DNA from: Pseudorhizobium tarimense
GTDB taxonomy: Bacteria > Pseudomonadota > Alphaproteobacteria > Rhizobiales > Rhizobiaceae
Assembly (NCBI RefSeq): GCF_022968135.1
Contig: NZ_JALJRA010000018.1
Coordinates: forward strand, 1-39,371
Reading direction: 5' to 3'
Length of the DNA: 39,371 nt
A program made the translations under genes and the position numbers. Positions 8,628-16,051 of this stretch are shown piece by piece; position 1 is the first letter of the stretch, and each line of letters opens with the position of its first letter. The notes under the pieces are model-generated. The model did no database searches and was not told the origin of the DNA. It saw only the letters and a program-made list of their open reading frames with translations.

Positions 8628-9353
8628 TCATACCTGCGCCATGCCACCATCGACCGGCAGCTCGGCGCCCGTAATGAAGCCCGCCTCCTCGCTGGCGAGA
8701 AAAAGCGCGGCGGAGGCCACTTCGTCGGCCCGCCCCATTCGGGCGAGCGGGATCAGCATTGTCAGGGTGTCGCGCACCTCGTCGGACGCCGCCGCGAACA
8801 TTGCGGTGTCGGTCGGACCCGGCGCCACGACATTAACGCGGATGTTGCGGGGGGCAAGCTCGTTGGCCCAGGTGCGCGCAAACGAGCGCACCGCCGCCTT
8901 CGTCGCACCGTAGACGCCGTAGCCCTTGGTGCCGATCTGATCCGCGATCGATCCCACCAGCACCACCGAACCGCCATCCGGCATGATTGCTGTCGCGGCC
9001 TTGGTGGCGAACAGGAGCGAACGAACATTAAGTGCGAACGTGCGGTCGAAGTGATCTTCTTCGATTGTATCGAGGGTTGCGAACTCGGAGATGCCGGCGC
9101 TGACGGCAAGCACGTCCACCCGTCCGGCCTCGCTGCGCACCGCCTCAAAGAAGGCGGCGAGCGCCGTCACGTCGGAAGCGTCGACGCGGCGCGTGCGCAG
9201 CGTGCCGACACCGTGGCCTACGTCGCCTTCTTCGGCACGGCGGCTGGTCGCATAGACGGTGGCGCCCTCTGCTGCGAAGCGTTGTGCGATGGCGCCGCCG
9301 ATGCCGTCGTGGCCGCCGACGACGACCGAAATCTTTTTGGAAAGTCTGCTCAT
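8628..9353 (-). CDS. SDR-family oxidoreductase
   Basis: A 241-residue classical short-chain dehydrogenase. It has the cofactor loop VVGGHDGIGGAIA, a NAG-like VSAGISEFATL, catalytic Ser in VVLVGSIADQIG, the YxxxK pair in YGVYGATKAAVRSF, and PGPTDTAMF after strand 6. SDRs of this group reduce ketones or oxidise alcohols with NAD(P). The substrate is unknown. It is the first gene of the operon, and its start is 97 bases from the divergent HxlR regulator, an arrangement in which HxlR proteins often control the neighbouring oxidoreductase in response to electrophiles. The length is complete and undamaged. Confidence 0.92.
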   Translation of the reverse strand: MSRLSKKISVVVGGHDGIGGAIAQRFAAEGATVYATSRRAEEGDVGHGVGTLRTRRVDASDVTALAAFFEAVRSEAGRVDVLAVSAGISEFATLDTIEEDHFDRTFALNVRSLLFATKAATAIMPDGGSVVLVGSIADQIGTKGYGVYGATKAAVRSFARTWANELAPRNIRVNVVAPGPTDTAMFAAASDEVRDTLTMLIPLARMGRADEVASAALFLASEEAGFITGAELPVDGGMAQV

Positions 9354-9414
9354 ATGTCCTCACAGGTAGGGTGATGGACAAATAGGTATCATTTCTGTAT
9401 CTAGGCACAAGAAC

Positions 9415-9428
9415 GCACTTAGAAGTGC
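9415..9428. promoter_or_regulatory. Candidate HxlR operator in the divergent intergenic region
   Basis: The palindrome GCACTT-AG-AAGTGC is perfect and lies within the 97-base gap between the SDR operon and hxlR, 23 bases before the hxlR start. The same gap also holds a direct repeat of GATAC (minus strand, about 9387-9405). HxlR-type regulators commonly bind such divergent regions and control both directions. The assignment rests on position and symmetry only. Confidence 0.5.
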
Positions 9429-9450
9429 CTTGATATAGAGGCGTATACCC

Positions 9451-9843
9451 ATGGCCAATGATGCGCTCGAACTGCCGCTCGACGTGGCCGCGACACGGCC
9501 CATCCTCGAACAGATCGCCAACAAGTGGGCGGTGCTGATCCTCAGCGTCCTGTGCACGCAGCCGGCGCGATTCAACGACCTGAAACGGCGCCTCGATGGT
9601 ATTACCCACAAGGCGCTGTCAGATGCACTGAAGCGGTTGGAGCGAAACGGTCTCATCAGCCGCAAGGTGCTCCCGACGCAGCCGGTCGGCGTCGAGTACA
9701 CAATCACGGCTCTTGGCGCGTCGCTTCGCGAGCCCTTCGCTGCTCTCTACAACTGGTCACTCGCCAACGGAACGGAGCTGACAGGGGCGCAACTTGCCTA
9801 TGATGGAATGAGGCGGAACGGAGCTTTCAAGGAAGAGGTTTAG
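9451..9843 (+). CDS. HxlR-family winged-helix transcriptional regulator
   Basis: A 130-residue regulator with the HxlR core: ILEQIANKWAVLILSVL, then ARFNDLKRRLDGITHKALSD and ALKRLERNGLISRKV, ending in the beta-wing VGVEYTITALGASLREPF. HxlR proteins act as dimers and many sense aldehydes, quinones or other electrophiles. The start has GAGG nine bases upstream. It is divergent from the SDR/hydrolase/reductase operon and is followed in the same direction by a broken SDR gene. Control of the neighbouring oxidoreductases and of itself is the natural inference. The residue that would sense the signal cannot be named; one Cys is present, in SVLCTQ. Confidence 0.92.
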   Translation: MANDALELPLDVAATRPILEQIANKWAVLILSVLCTQPARFNDLKRRLDGITHKALSDALKRLERNGLISRKVLPTQPVGVEYTITALGASLREPFAALYNWSLANGTELTGAQLAYDGMRRNGAFKEEV

Positions 9844-9944
9844 CAACAAAGACACATGCTCCCAGATTGAAGACTGCAGCCGATGTCCGCCAGCTGGTCG
9901 ATGACCTGATTGCCGCTAGTCATCCATTACAGAATGGCTTGATC

Positions 9945-10684
9945 ATGACGGAGTTGTTGGGAAGGCGTGCGCTTGTAACCGGCGCCTCGCGTGGCATCGG
10001 CGCAGCGATTGCTATTGCCCTCGCAGAGAAAGGGGCGGACGTCGCAATCACCTATGAACGTTCGACCGATCGAGCGGCTGAGGTGGTCGAGGCCATCCAA
10101 GCTAAGGGGCGGCGTGGGCTTGCCATTCAGGCCAACAGTGCCAATCCAGCGGATGTAAAGCGCTCCGTGGACGAGGCTGCCGCGGCGCATGGCGGGCTTG
10201 ATATCCTTGTCAATAACGCAGCGATCGCGCTGTATTCCACGATCGCTGACTTCAGCGTTGCCGATATCGATGCGCTGTTGGGCGTGAATGTGCGCGCGCC
10301 CATCCTCGCGGCCCAGGCGGCCATCCCGCATCTTCACGCCGGGGGTCGCATTCTGACCATCGGCTCTGCCGGGGCAGAACGCATCGTCGGTGACACTGGC
10401 ACAGTATATTTCATGACGAAGTCCGCGCTCAGTCGTTTACGCGGGGCCTAGCACGCGAACTGGGACCCAAGGACATTACCGTCAATCTGGTTCAGCCTGA
10501 ATCGACGGATACCGACATGAATCCCGCCAGCGGCGAATCGGCTGATTTTCAGCGCAGCCTCAGCCCCCTTGGTCGCTACGGTGCACCCGAGGACATCGCG
10601 GCCGTCGTGGCCTTCCTGGCAAGCCCCGGGGCCCGACACGTCACCGGCGCAATCCTTACCGTCGTTGGTGGCCAGTCGACTTGA
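9945..10684 (+). pseudogene. SDR-family oxidoreductase with a one-base deletion
   Basis: The first frame reads MTELLGRRALVTGASRGIG, then NNAAIALYSTIADF, ILTIGSAGAERI and VYFMTKSALS before ending at 10451. Shifting frame at about 10428 recovers the rest of a classical SDR: QSFTRGLARELGPKDITVNL, GRYGAPEDIAAVVAFLAS and HVTGAILTVVGGQST, stopping at 10684. Length and spacing fit one missing base. If translated as is, the C-terminal third is lost, including part of the substrate pocket. It follows hxlR in the same direction, so it probably was part of the same regulon. Sequencing error is the main alternative to true inactivation. Confidence 0.85.
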
Positions 10685-11035
10685 TGTGGCTGCAGGTTTT
10701 ACGCTGAGCCGACGCGACGAGCCGGCCGGGATGTCGTCGCCGTCAATAATTCGCCTGTTGAGAGGAGGCGCTAAGGCGCCGACCTTCTTCGGCCGGAAAG
10801 ACGCGTGACAGTCGTGGGCGGCCCTCCGGTTCGACAGAAGAAACACCGGGTCAGCTGCTTGGCTTTCGTCATTCTGACTAGGACGCACTGGGCAGCCGCT
10901 GGGCTAACGCGGGTGAAACTTTGATAGGCTTGCCGACAATTTTTCCCATGTGATGAGTTGAAATGGGGACTTGAGACGGTCGCCTGGGGAGCCAAACCAC
11001 AAAAGGCGTAGATATCAATTTCCACTTGGTTTCTA
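10685..11035. other. Intergenic stretch before the IS66 element
   Basis: No credible gene was found in these 351 bases. A short hairpin (GGCGC-TAAG-GCGCC) at about 10768-10781 lies downstream of the SDR relic and might end its transcript, although no T run follows. The stretch ends at the left terminal repeat of IS66. Confidence 0.45.
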
Positions 11036-11063
11036 GTAAGCCCCCGGTGAGGGCCGCCTTGCG
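11036..11063 (+). repeat. IS66 left terminal inverted repeat
   Basis: It begins GTAAGCCCCCGGTGAGGGCC. It shares the GTAAGC tip and the CGG-G-GGCCGC core with the right end, with several mismatches as is normal for IS66 ends. It lies about 50 bases before the ribosome-binding site of tnpA. Confidence 0.75.
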
Positions 11064-11113
11064 ATGATGGGCTGCTGACTGCCAGTCCTAGTGGTAGCAC
11101 TAGGAGTAGTCAT

Positions 11114-11524
11114 ATGACGAAGCATCCGATTGAAGTGATCACGTCTGTCGAGCGCCGTCGCCGCTGGTCTCGCGAGGAGAAGGAGCGGCTCGTTGCTGCC
11201 TGCTTTGAACCTGACGCTGTGATCTCGGAGGTAGCCCGCGCCGCCGGTATCCATGTCAGTCAGCTCTTTCGTTGGCGCAAAGAACTGTGCCGGATTGAGG
11301 AGCCGTCGATGCAGGTATCGAGCACGTTGGTGCCCGTGATCGTGTCGGAGACCGCGCCGGCAGCCCAATTCGCTGCCCCGGATACGCCTATTCCGCCACA
11401 ACCCCGCCGAAAGCGCAGCGATGTAACTATTGAGCTGGGCCGTGGTCGTCGTGTCCGCGTGGACAGCGACATCGACACGCAGGCGCTCGGTCGCATTCTC
11501 GACTGTGTGCTGGGTCGGCGATGA
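11114..11524 (+). CDS. tnpA: IS66 accessory protein TnpA
   Basis: A 136-residue protein with the IS66 TnpA helix-turn-helix: RRRRWSREEKERLVAACFEP followed by EVARAAGIHVSQLFRWRKEL, and a basic C-terminal tail. TnpA is needed with TnpB for efficient transposition of IS66-type elements, probably by binding the ends. AGGAG lies eight bases before the ATG. The stop region overlaps the tnpB start by four bases (ATGA), the normal coupled layout. The length is typical and the frame intact. Confidence 0.92.
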   Translation: MTKHPIEVITSVERRRRWSREEKERLVAACFEPDAVISEVARAAGIHVSQLFRWRKELCRIEEPSMQVSSTLVPVIVSETAPAAQFAAPDTPIPPQPRRKRSDVTIELGRGRRVRVDSDIDTQALGRILDCVLGRR

Positions 11525-11868
11525 TTCCTGTTCCTGCTGGCGTGAAGGTCTGGTTGGCAACCGGCCATACGGACATGCGCAAGGGCTTTCCCGGCCTGTC
11601 GCTGATGGTGCAAGAGACCCTGAAGCGCGATCCGATGTGTGGCCATCTATTCGTGTTCCGAGGGCGTGGCGGCGGCCTGATCAAGGTCATCTGGCACGAT
11701 GGCCAGGGAGCTTGCTTGTTCACGAAGAAGCTGGAGCGGGGACGCTTCATCTGGCCATCAGCGGCCGATGGCACGGTGGTGATTACGCCGGGGCAGCTTG
11801 GCTATCTGCTGGAGGGTATTGACTGGCGGATGCCGCAAAAGACCTGGCGACCAACTTCGGCCGGATGA
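11521..11868 (+). CDS. tnpB: IS66 accessory protein TnpB
   Basis: A 115-residue protein starting MIPVPAGVKVWLATGHTDMR, with GFPGLSLMVQETLKRDP and LFVFRGRGGGLIKVIWHDGQ, the standard IS66 Orf2/TnpB family sequence, and a C-terminal YLLEGIDWRMPQ. It is required for transposition but its biochemical role is not settled. It overlaps tnpA by four bases and is followed 45 bases later by tnpC. It appears complete. Confidence 0.94.
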   Translation: MIPVPAGVKVWLATGHTDMRKGFPGLSLMVQETLKRDPMCGHLFVFRGRGGGLIKVIWHDGQGACLFTKKLERGRFIWPSAADGTVVITPGQLGYLLEGIDWRMPQKTWRPTSAG

Positions 11869-11913
11869 GCAAAAACGCTGGAATGGCGCAGTCGAATATG
11901 ATTCCATCTCACC

Positions 11914-13571
11914 ATGAACAACCCCGCCGAACAGCTCCCGGATGACCTTGCCAATGCGCTCGCACTGCTGGCTGAAGAGCGTGCGCGGCGTGTTGCTGCC
12001 GAGGTAGAAGCGGCGGCTGCCAAGGCGGAGGCCGCCAGCGCAAAAGCGCTCGTGTCGCATTCCGAGGCGCTGATCGCGCGGTTGAAGCTGGAGATCGAGA
12101 AAGTCCGCCGGGAGCTTTATGGCAGTCGCTCCGAGCGCAAAGCGCGGCTTCTCGAACAGATGGAACTGCAGCTCGAAGAACTCGAAGCTGATGCTGGCGA
12201 AGATGAGCTCGCGGCAGAGATGCTTGCCAAGGCATCGAGTGTCAGGGCTTTCGAGCGCAAGCGGCCATCCCGCAAGCCGTTTCCTGAACATCTGCCGCGC
12301 GAGCGCCTCGTTATCGCCGCCCCATCCAGTTGCCCCTGCTGCGGCTCGGCCAAGCTGTCGAAGCTCGGCGAGGATATCACCGAGACCCTGGAGGTCATCC
12401 CGCGTCAGTGGAAGGTCATCCAGACGGTGCGGGAGAAGTTCTCCTGCCGCGAGTGCGAGAAGATCACCCAGCCGCCAGCACCCTTCCATGTGACACCCCG
12501 CGGCTTTGCCGGACCAAACTTGCTGGCTATGATCCTGTTCGAGAAGTTCGCCCAGCATCAGCCGCTCAATCGCCAAAGCGAACGCTATGCCCGCGAGGGC
12601 ATCGACCTCAGCCTGCCGACACTGGCCGATCAGGTCGGCGCGTGTACCGCAGCCCTCAAGCCAATCCATTCGCTGATCGAGGCTCATGTCCTGGCCGCCG
12701 AGCGGCTGCATGGCGACGACACGACCGTGCCGATCCCGGCGAAGGGAAAGACCGATACGGGCCGCATCTGGACCTACGTTAGGGACGATCGACCGTTCGG
12801 CGGACAGGCACCGCCCGCCGCCCTCTACTATGCCTCACGAGATCGGCGGCAGGAGCATCCCGAACGCCACCTGAAGACCTTCACCGGCATTCTGCAGGCG
12901 GATGCCTATGGCGGCTATAATCCGCTGTTCAAGGTAGATCGCGATCCTACGCCTCTGCGCCAAGCACTCTGCTGGGCACATTCGCGCCGCAAGTTCTTCG
13001 TGCTGGCCGACATCGCCGCGAACGCCAAACGTGGCAGCAAAGCTGCGCCGATCTCGCCAATGGCATTGGAGGCCGTCAAACGGATCGATGCCCTGTTCGA
13101 CGTCGGACGGGCGATCAACGGTCTTGCCGCCGAGCAGCGACTGGAGCACCGCCGTAAGAACAGCCTGCCGCTCGTTGAGGAACTGCACGACTGGCTGCAA
13201 AGCGAGCGGGCAAAGCTGTCGCGTAGCGCTCCCGTTGCCGAGGCAATCGACTATATGCTGAAGCGCTGGGATGGCTTTACGTCATTCCTCGACGATGGCC
13301 GGGTTTGCCTCACGAACAACGCCGCCCAGCGTGCGCTCAGAGGCTTCGCACTAGGCAGAAAGTCATGGCTGTTGCCGGATCAGATCGTGGTGCTGATCGA
13401 GCCGTGTTCATGGCGACACTCATCATGAGCGCCAAGCTCAACGACGTCGATCCGCAGGCTTGGCTTGCCGACGTCCTCGCTCGTATCGCTGACACTCCTG
13501 TCAGTAGGCTGGAGCAACTGCTTCCGTGGAACTGGACACGGGCAGAAGCACCCATGGCATTGGCATCATGA
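11914..13571 (+). pseudogene. tnpC: IS66 transposase TnpC with a late frameshift
   Basis: The main frame encodes 504 residues: an N-terminal coiled coil, a Zn-finger (SSCPCCGSAKLSKLGEDITE, then FSCRECEKITQPP), and the DDE domain with LHGDDTTVPIPA and ILQADAYGGYNPLF. Near 13371, after LGRKSWLL, one base is missing. The normal C-terminal cap continues in another frame as AGSDRGADRAVFMATLIMSA and ends RLEQLLPWNWTRAEAPM, stopping at 13571. As written, the main frame ends at 13428 in unrelated residues. The cap is conserved in IS66 transposases, so activity is doubtful. The stop at 13571 overlaps the passenger start. Confidence 0.88.
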
Positions 13572-14182
13572 CCTCCAACGAACGGATCGCCCGACTTCTC
13601 GTCAAGCTCGATCATATCGAGCCAGCCATCTGGCGCAGGGTCGAGGTCCCGATCACCACCAGCCTGAAGGGGCTGCACGACGTCATCCAGACCGTCATGC
13701 TGTTCCAGGATTATCACCTCTTCGAGTTCAATGCCGGCGGCAAGCGCTATGCAGTTCCCGATCCTGAATGGGACTTCGGCCGCGAGACCTATGCCGCCCG
13801 CAATGTTCGGATCGGCGCTCTGGTGGATCGCGGCATCACCACCATCAGCTATACCTATGACTTCGGCGACGACTGGCGGCATTCAATCACTGTCGAGGCC
13901 GTCACGGACGCCGATCCGGCAGTTGAATATCCACGCTTCATCGAAGGCGACCGGCGCGCGCCGCCGGAAGATGTCGGCGGCTTGCCCGGCTTCGAGGAAT
14001 TCCTCAACGCAATGGCAAAGCCTCGACATGCGCAACACCGCGAAGTTGTGGACTGGTACGGAGGTCGCTTCGCGCCGGACGATATTGGTGTCGATACGAT
14101 CAATGATCGGATAGCTAAACTCGCGCGCCGCCGAACCCTTGGAAAAGCTGGTTACGCAAAAAGCCAGAACAACCGCCACTGA
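13568..14182 (+). CDS. Plasmid pRiA4b ORF-3-like protein, IS66 passenger
   Basis: This 204-residue protein has the pRiA4b ORF-3 domain also found in the TnpR-like protein of IS1096: LDHIEPAIWRRVEVPITTSL, LQxx-type helix LHDVIQTVMLFQDYHLFEF, then ISYTYDFGDDWRHSITVEAV and PPEDVGGLPGFEEFLNAM. The role of the domain is not known experimentally. The start at 13568 shares ATGA with the tnpC stop, implying translation coupled to the transposase. The gene ends 40 bases before the right terminal repeat, so it is carried by the element. Similar proteins occur next to IS66 transposases in other alphaproteobacteria, which suggests an accessory transposition function. Confidence 0.9.
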   Translation: MTSNERIARLLVKLDHIEPAIWRRVEVPITTSLKGLHDVIQTVMLFQDYHLFEFNAGGKRYAVPDPEWDFGRETYAARNVRIGALVDRGITTISYTYDFGDDWRHSITVEAVTDADPAVEYPRFIEGDRRAPPEDVGGLPGFEEFLNAMAKPRHAQHREVVDWYGGRFAPDDIGVDTINDRIAKLARRRTLGKAGYAKSQNNRH

Positions 14183-14194
14183 CCGGAAGCCGGC

Positions 14195-14222
14195 CCATCC
14201 GCGGCCTACGCCGAATGCTTAC
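14195..14222 (-). repeat. IS66 right terminal inverted repeat
   Basis: Read on the minus strand from 14222, it begins GTAAGCATTCGGCGTAGGCC, matching the left end at GTAAGC, CGG-G and GGCCGC. The outermost base is taken as 14222. The eight bases beyond it do not repeat the left flank. Confidence 0.7.
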
Positions 14223-14414
14223 CATGTATGGCCGAGTGGGTCCAGAGCTTCTCAGAGCACGGATGATGCCGATCAAATCGGCCGATCTACACACAAAGTG
14301 AGGCAGACCCCGGATAAGTGCCAACGACAAGATGCCTTTCATCCCCAAAAACCGGGCCGATCGAGAACGAATTGGATTTAGATGCACGCAAACCCGAAAC
14401 TCAGTCCGCGCCAG

Positions 14415-14430
14415 TCAATATTAATATTGA
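14415..14430. repeat. 16-base AT-rich perfect palindrome
   Basis: TCAATATTAATATTGA is fully self-complementary and overlaps the stop codon of the mini-protein gene at 14421. In a GC-rich region an AT-only palindrome stands out. It could be a protein-binding site or a weak transcript end. Nothing nearby decides between these. Confidence 0.4.
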
Positions 14431-14624
14431 GGCCGTGGCCAGTTCTTCGGCTCGACTATATCAACAAGCTTTACTTGGCAGGTCGGACAAAGTTCGTAGG
14501 TCTTCTTCAGACGTGGAGACCCACTTAAAGCAGATACCGACACGCAAAGAAATCGAAAATCGTCGATCTTCCTTGTAGGAAATTGACTATCGCACCCTGC
14601 GCAAATCCAGGTTGCTTGTGCCAT
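14421..14624 (-). CDS. CxxC mini-protein (zinc-ribbon-like), copy 1
   Basis: A 67-residue protein with two Cys pairs at good spacing for one zinc site: TWICAGCDSQFPTRKIDDFR at the start and YELCPTCQVKLVD near the end. GGGAGG is placed eight bases before the ATG, a strong ribosome-binding site. It is clearly related to the protein at 15790-15987: both share W-C-x-GC, RKID, LC-x-x-CQ and end in QY. No family name is known to me. The two copies flank the AraC regulator on the same strand. Likely cytosolic; binding of nucleic acid or protein is possible but unproven. Confidence 0.7.
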   Translation of the reverse strand: MAQATWICAGCDSQFPTRKIDDFRFLCVSVSALSGSPRLKKTYELCPTCQVKLVDIVEPKNWPRPQY

Positions 14625-14803
14625 TTCCGTTGCCTCCCGCGCGAACCCATCAAGCTATATTTCACAAATGCAAGCGCGACGCGAGGGCTACTTAGGGATC
14701 ACTTAAGTTCCGCGGGGCTGTTGACGGAGCGTCAAAGCGAATATCTCCCCAGGAACGGGGGCATAATAATCAGCTGAGCGGGAGGTCTGCCCGGGAGCGG
14801 CTG

Positions 14804-15670
14804 CTAACGATATTGCCTTGGAGTTCTCTGGCGATGGGTGCGCAATGTGCTAGTTAAATGGCTTTGACTGGAGAAGCCGCTTAAAAAAGCGATTTCTGCA
14901 AGGGCCTTGTCGGAGTTAGTCAACAATTGTTCGGCGAAACTCATGCGAAGTTCCAGTACATACTGGTGAGGAGATGTTCCGAATGTTACGGTAAAGGCGT
15001 CGGCAAAATGTCCCGGAGACAGGTCGCAGATGCCGGCGAGTTCTGCGACAGTGAGCTTGCGCCTGAAGTTCTCCCGCAGATACTCTTCAATCCTTTTGGT
15101 CGCGCGTTCGGAAAGCCCGCGTCCGCCGGTCGCTCTCGGCTTTGCAGCATCCGAATAGTTTCGAATGGCATGGATACCAAGCAAGGTGATCAATGAATCG
15201 AGACAGAGATCATTTGCCTTCTGATGTCTGCCGAGTTCGGTTCTGATCAGCTTGGCGAACTGAAGCGCCGTCCTGTCCAGGGTGACGTGGGTTGGCAACA
15301 AGTTGACGTCAGATCGGCCCAATTCATGTCCGGCGAGTTCTGCGAAGCTGTCCGGAGAGATGGACACAATGATATTTTCCATCGGTGAGGTCCATTCCAC
15401 CCTGCTCTGAAGCCCGGCAGGAATCACGGCCAACGCACCTGGTACCACATGTTTTGGTTTGAGCGGCTCATCGGCGAACGAGACCCTTAACCCAGGTGAG
15501 GCGGCTAACGCTACTACTAGCCAATGCCCCGTCGACAAAAATTCCTGAGCACCTGGTGTCCGGCTACTGTGTGCCACCCCACCTCGGAACGTAAACTTTC
15601 GCGGCCCGACGTCATGAGGCACAGGGTCTAGTAGGGTAGCGTCCGTGAACGGTTTGTTCGTTTGAAACAT
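14804..15670 (-). CDS. AraC-family transcriptional regulator, copy 1
   Basis: A 288-residue regulator with a cupin-like N-terminal sensor (about residues 1-170) and a C-terminal double helix-turn-helix: KLTVAELAGICDLSPGHFAD and ALAEIAFLSGFSSQSHLTST, ending TPRQYR. It is a paralog of the regulator at 36465-37382: the C-terminal halves are very close and both sensors begin with a related GPRKFTFRGGVAHSSRTPGA-like stretch. It lies downstream of, and in the same direction as, the DUF11/barrel operon, separated by the second mini-protein gene. Regulation of that operon is a reasonable guess from position only. The start at 15670 lacks a strong ribosome-binding site. Confidence 0.9.
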   Translation of the reverse strand: MFQTNKPFTDATLLDPVPHDVGPRKFTFRGGVAHSSRTPGAQEFLSTGHWLVVALAASPGLRVSFADEPLKPKHVVPGALAVIPAGLQSRVEWTSPMENIIVSISPDSFAELAGHELGRSDVNLLPTHVTLDRTALQFAKLIRTELGRHQKANDLCLDSLITLLGIHAIRNYSDAAKPRATGGRGLSERATKRIEEYLRENFRRKLTVAELAGICDLSPGHFADAFTVTFGTSPHQYVLELRMSFAEQLLTNSDKALAEIAFLSGFSSQSHLTSTLRTHRQRTPRQYR

Positions 15671-15789
15671 TCATCCGGCCTATCGTACGCGCACCGTTGC
15701 AGGAGACCATAGCGGTCGCGGCGAGGCAGAACCATTACTAAAAATCGTTATCTAAAAACACTTTGTTACCGATATGACGAGCGCTCGCC

Positions 15790-15987
15790 TCAGTATTGTA
15801 ACAGATCGGGATCGTGTCGCGCCAGAAGTCGCGCTTGGCAGGATGCGCACAGTTGTAGCATCTCTATTTGGCATAGCTGCTCGCCAACGAACTCTTCATC
15901 GCACCTGACCCAGCGATGGGAGTCAATCTTGCGAAGCTCGTGCTCCCGGCCACAACCGTCACATTTCCATGTATGGTCATCTTGCAT
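15790..15987 (-). CDS. CxxC mini-protein (zinc-ribbon-like), copy 2
   Basis: A 65-residue protein starting MQDDHTWKCDGCGREHELRK, then RWVRCDEEFVGEQLCQIEML, LQLCASCQARL and ending DLLQY. Four Cys in two CxxC pairs are conserved with the copy at 14421-14624; two further Cys are unique to this copy. The start at 15987 is chosen because it aligns with copy 1; an upstream in-frame ATG at 16095 would overlap the barrel gene. No strong Shine-Dalgarno site is seen. It sits between the outer-membrane barrel gene and the AraC gene, all on the minus strand, and may be transcribed with one of them. Function unknown. Confidence 0.65.
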   Translation of the reverse strand: MQDDHTWKCDGCGREHELRKIDSHRWVRCDEEFVGEQLCQIEMLQLCASCQARLLARHDPDLLQY

Positions 15988-16021
15988 CGTTGTAACGCCG
16001 TGCGAATCCTTTGGTAAGCCT

Positions 16022-16043
16022 GCTCTCCGCGACCGCGGAGAGC
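16022..16043 (-). terminator. Hairpin after the outer-membrane barrel gene
   Basis: GCTCTCCGCG and CGCGGAGAGC form a perfect 10-base stem separated by two bases (in practice a shorter stem with a larger loop). It starts nine bases after the stop of the barrel gene on the minus strand. No clear T run follows, so it may be a Rho-independent terminator of weak type or a 3'-end stabilising hairpin. Confidence 0.55.
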
Positions 16044-16051
16044 TATGACCG

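Larger units (their letters stand above)
11036..14222 (+). mobile_element. IS66-family insertion sequence with passenger gene
   Basis: The element is bounded by imperfect terminal repeats beginning GTAAGC on each side: 11036 onward on the plus strand, and 14222 backward on the minus strand. It encodes the tnpA, tnpB and tnpC set of IS66 plus one extra gene, all on the plus strand. IS66 normally makes an 8-base target duplication, but the flanks are GGTTTCTA (11028-11035) and CATGTATG (14223-14230), which do not match. Either one flank was rearranged after insertion or the element arrived by recombination. tnpC carries a frameshift, so this copy is probably not autonomous. Confidence 0.88.
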
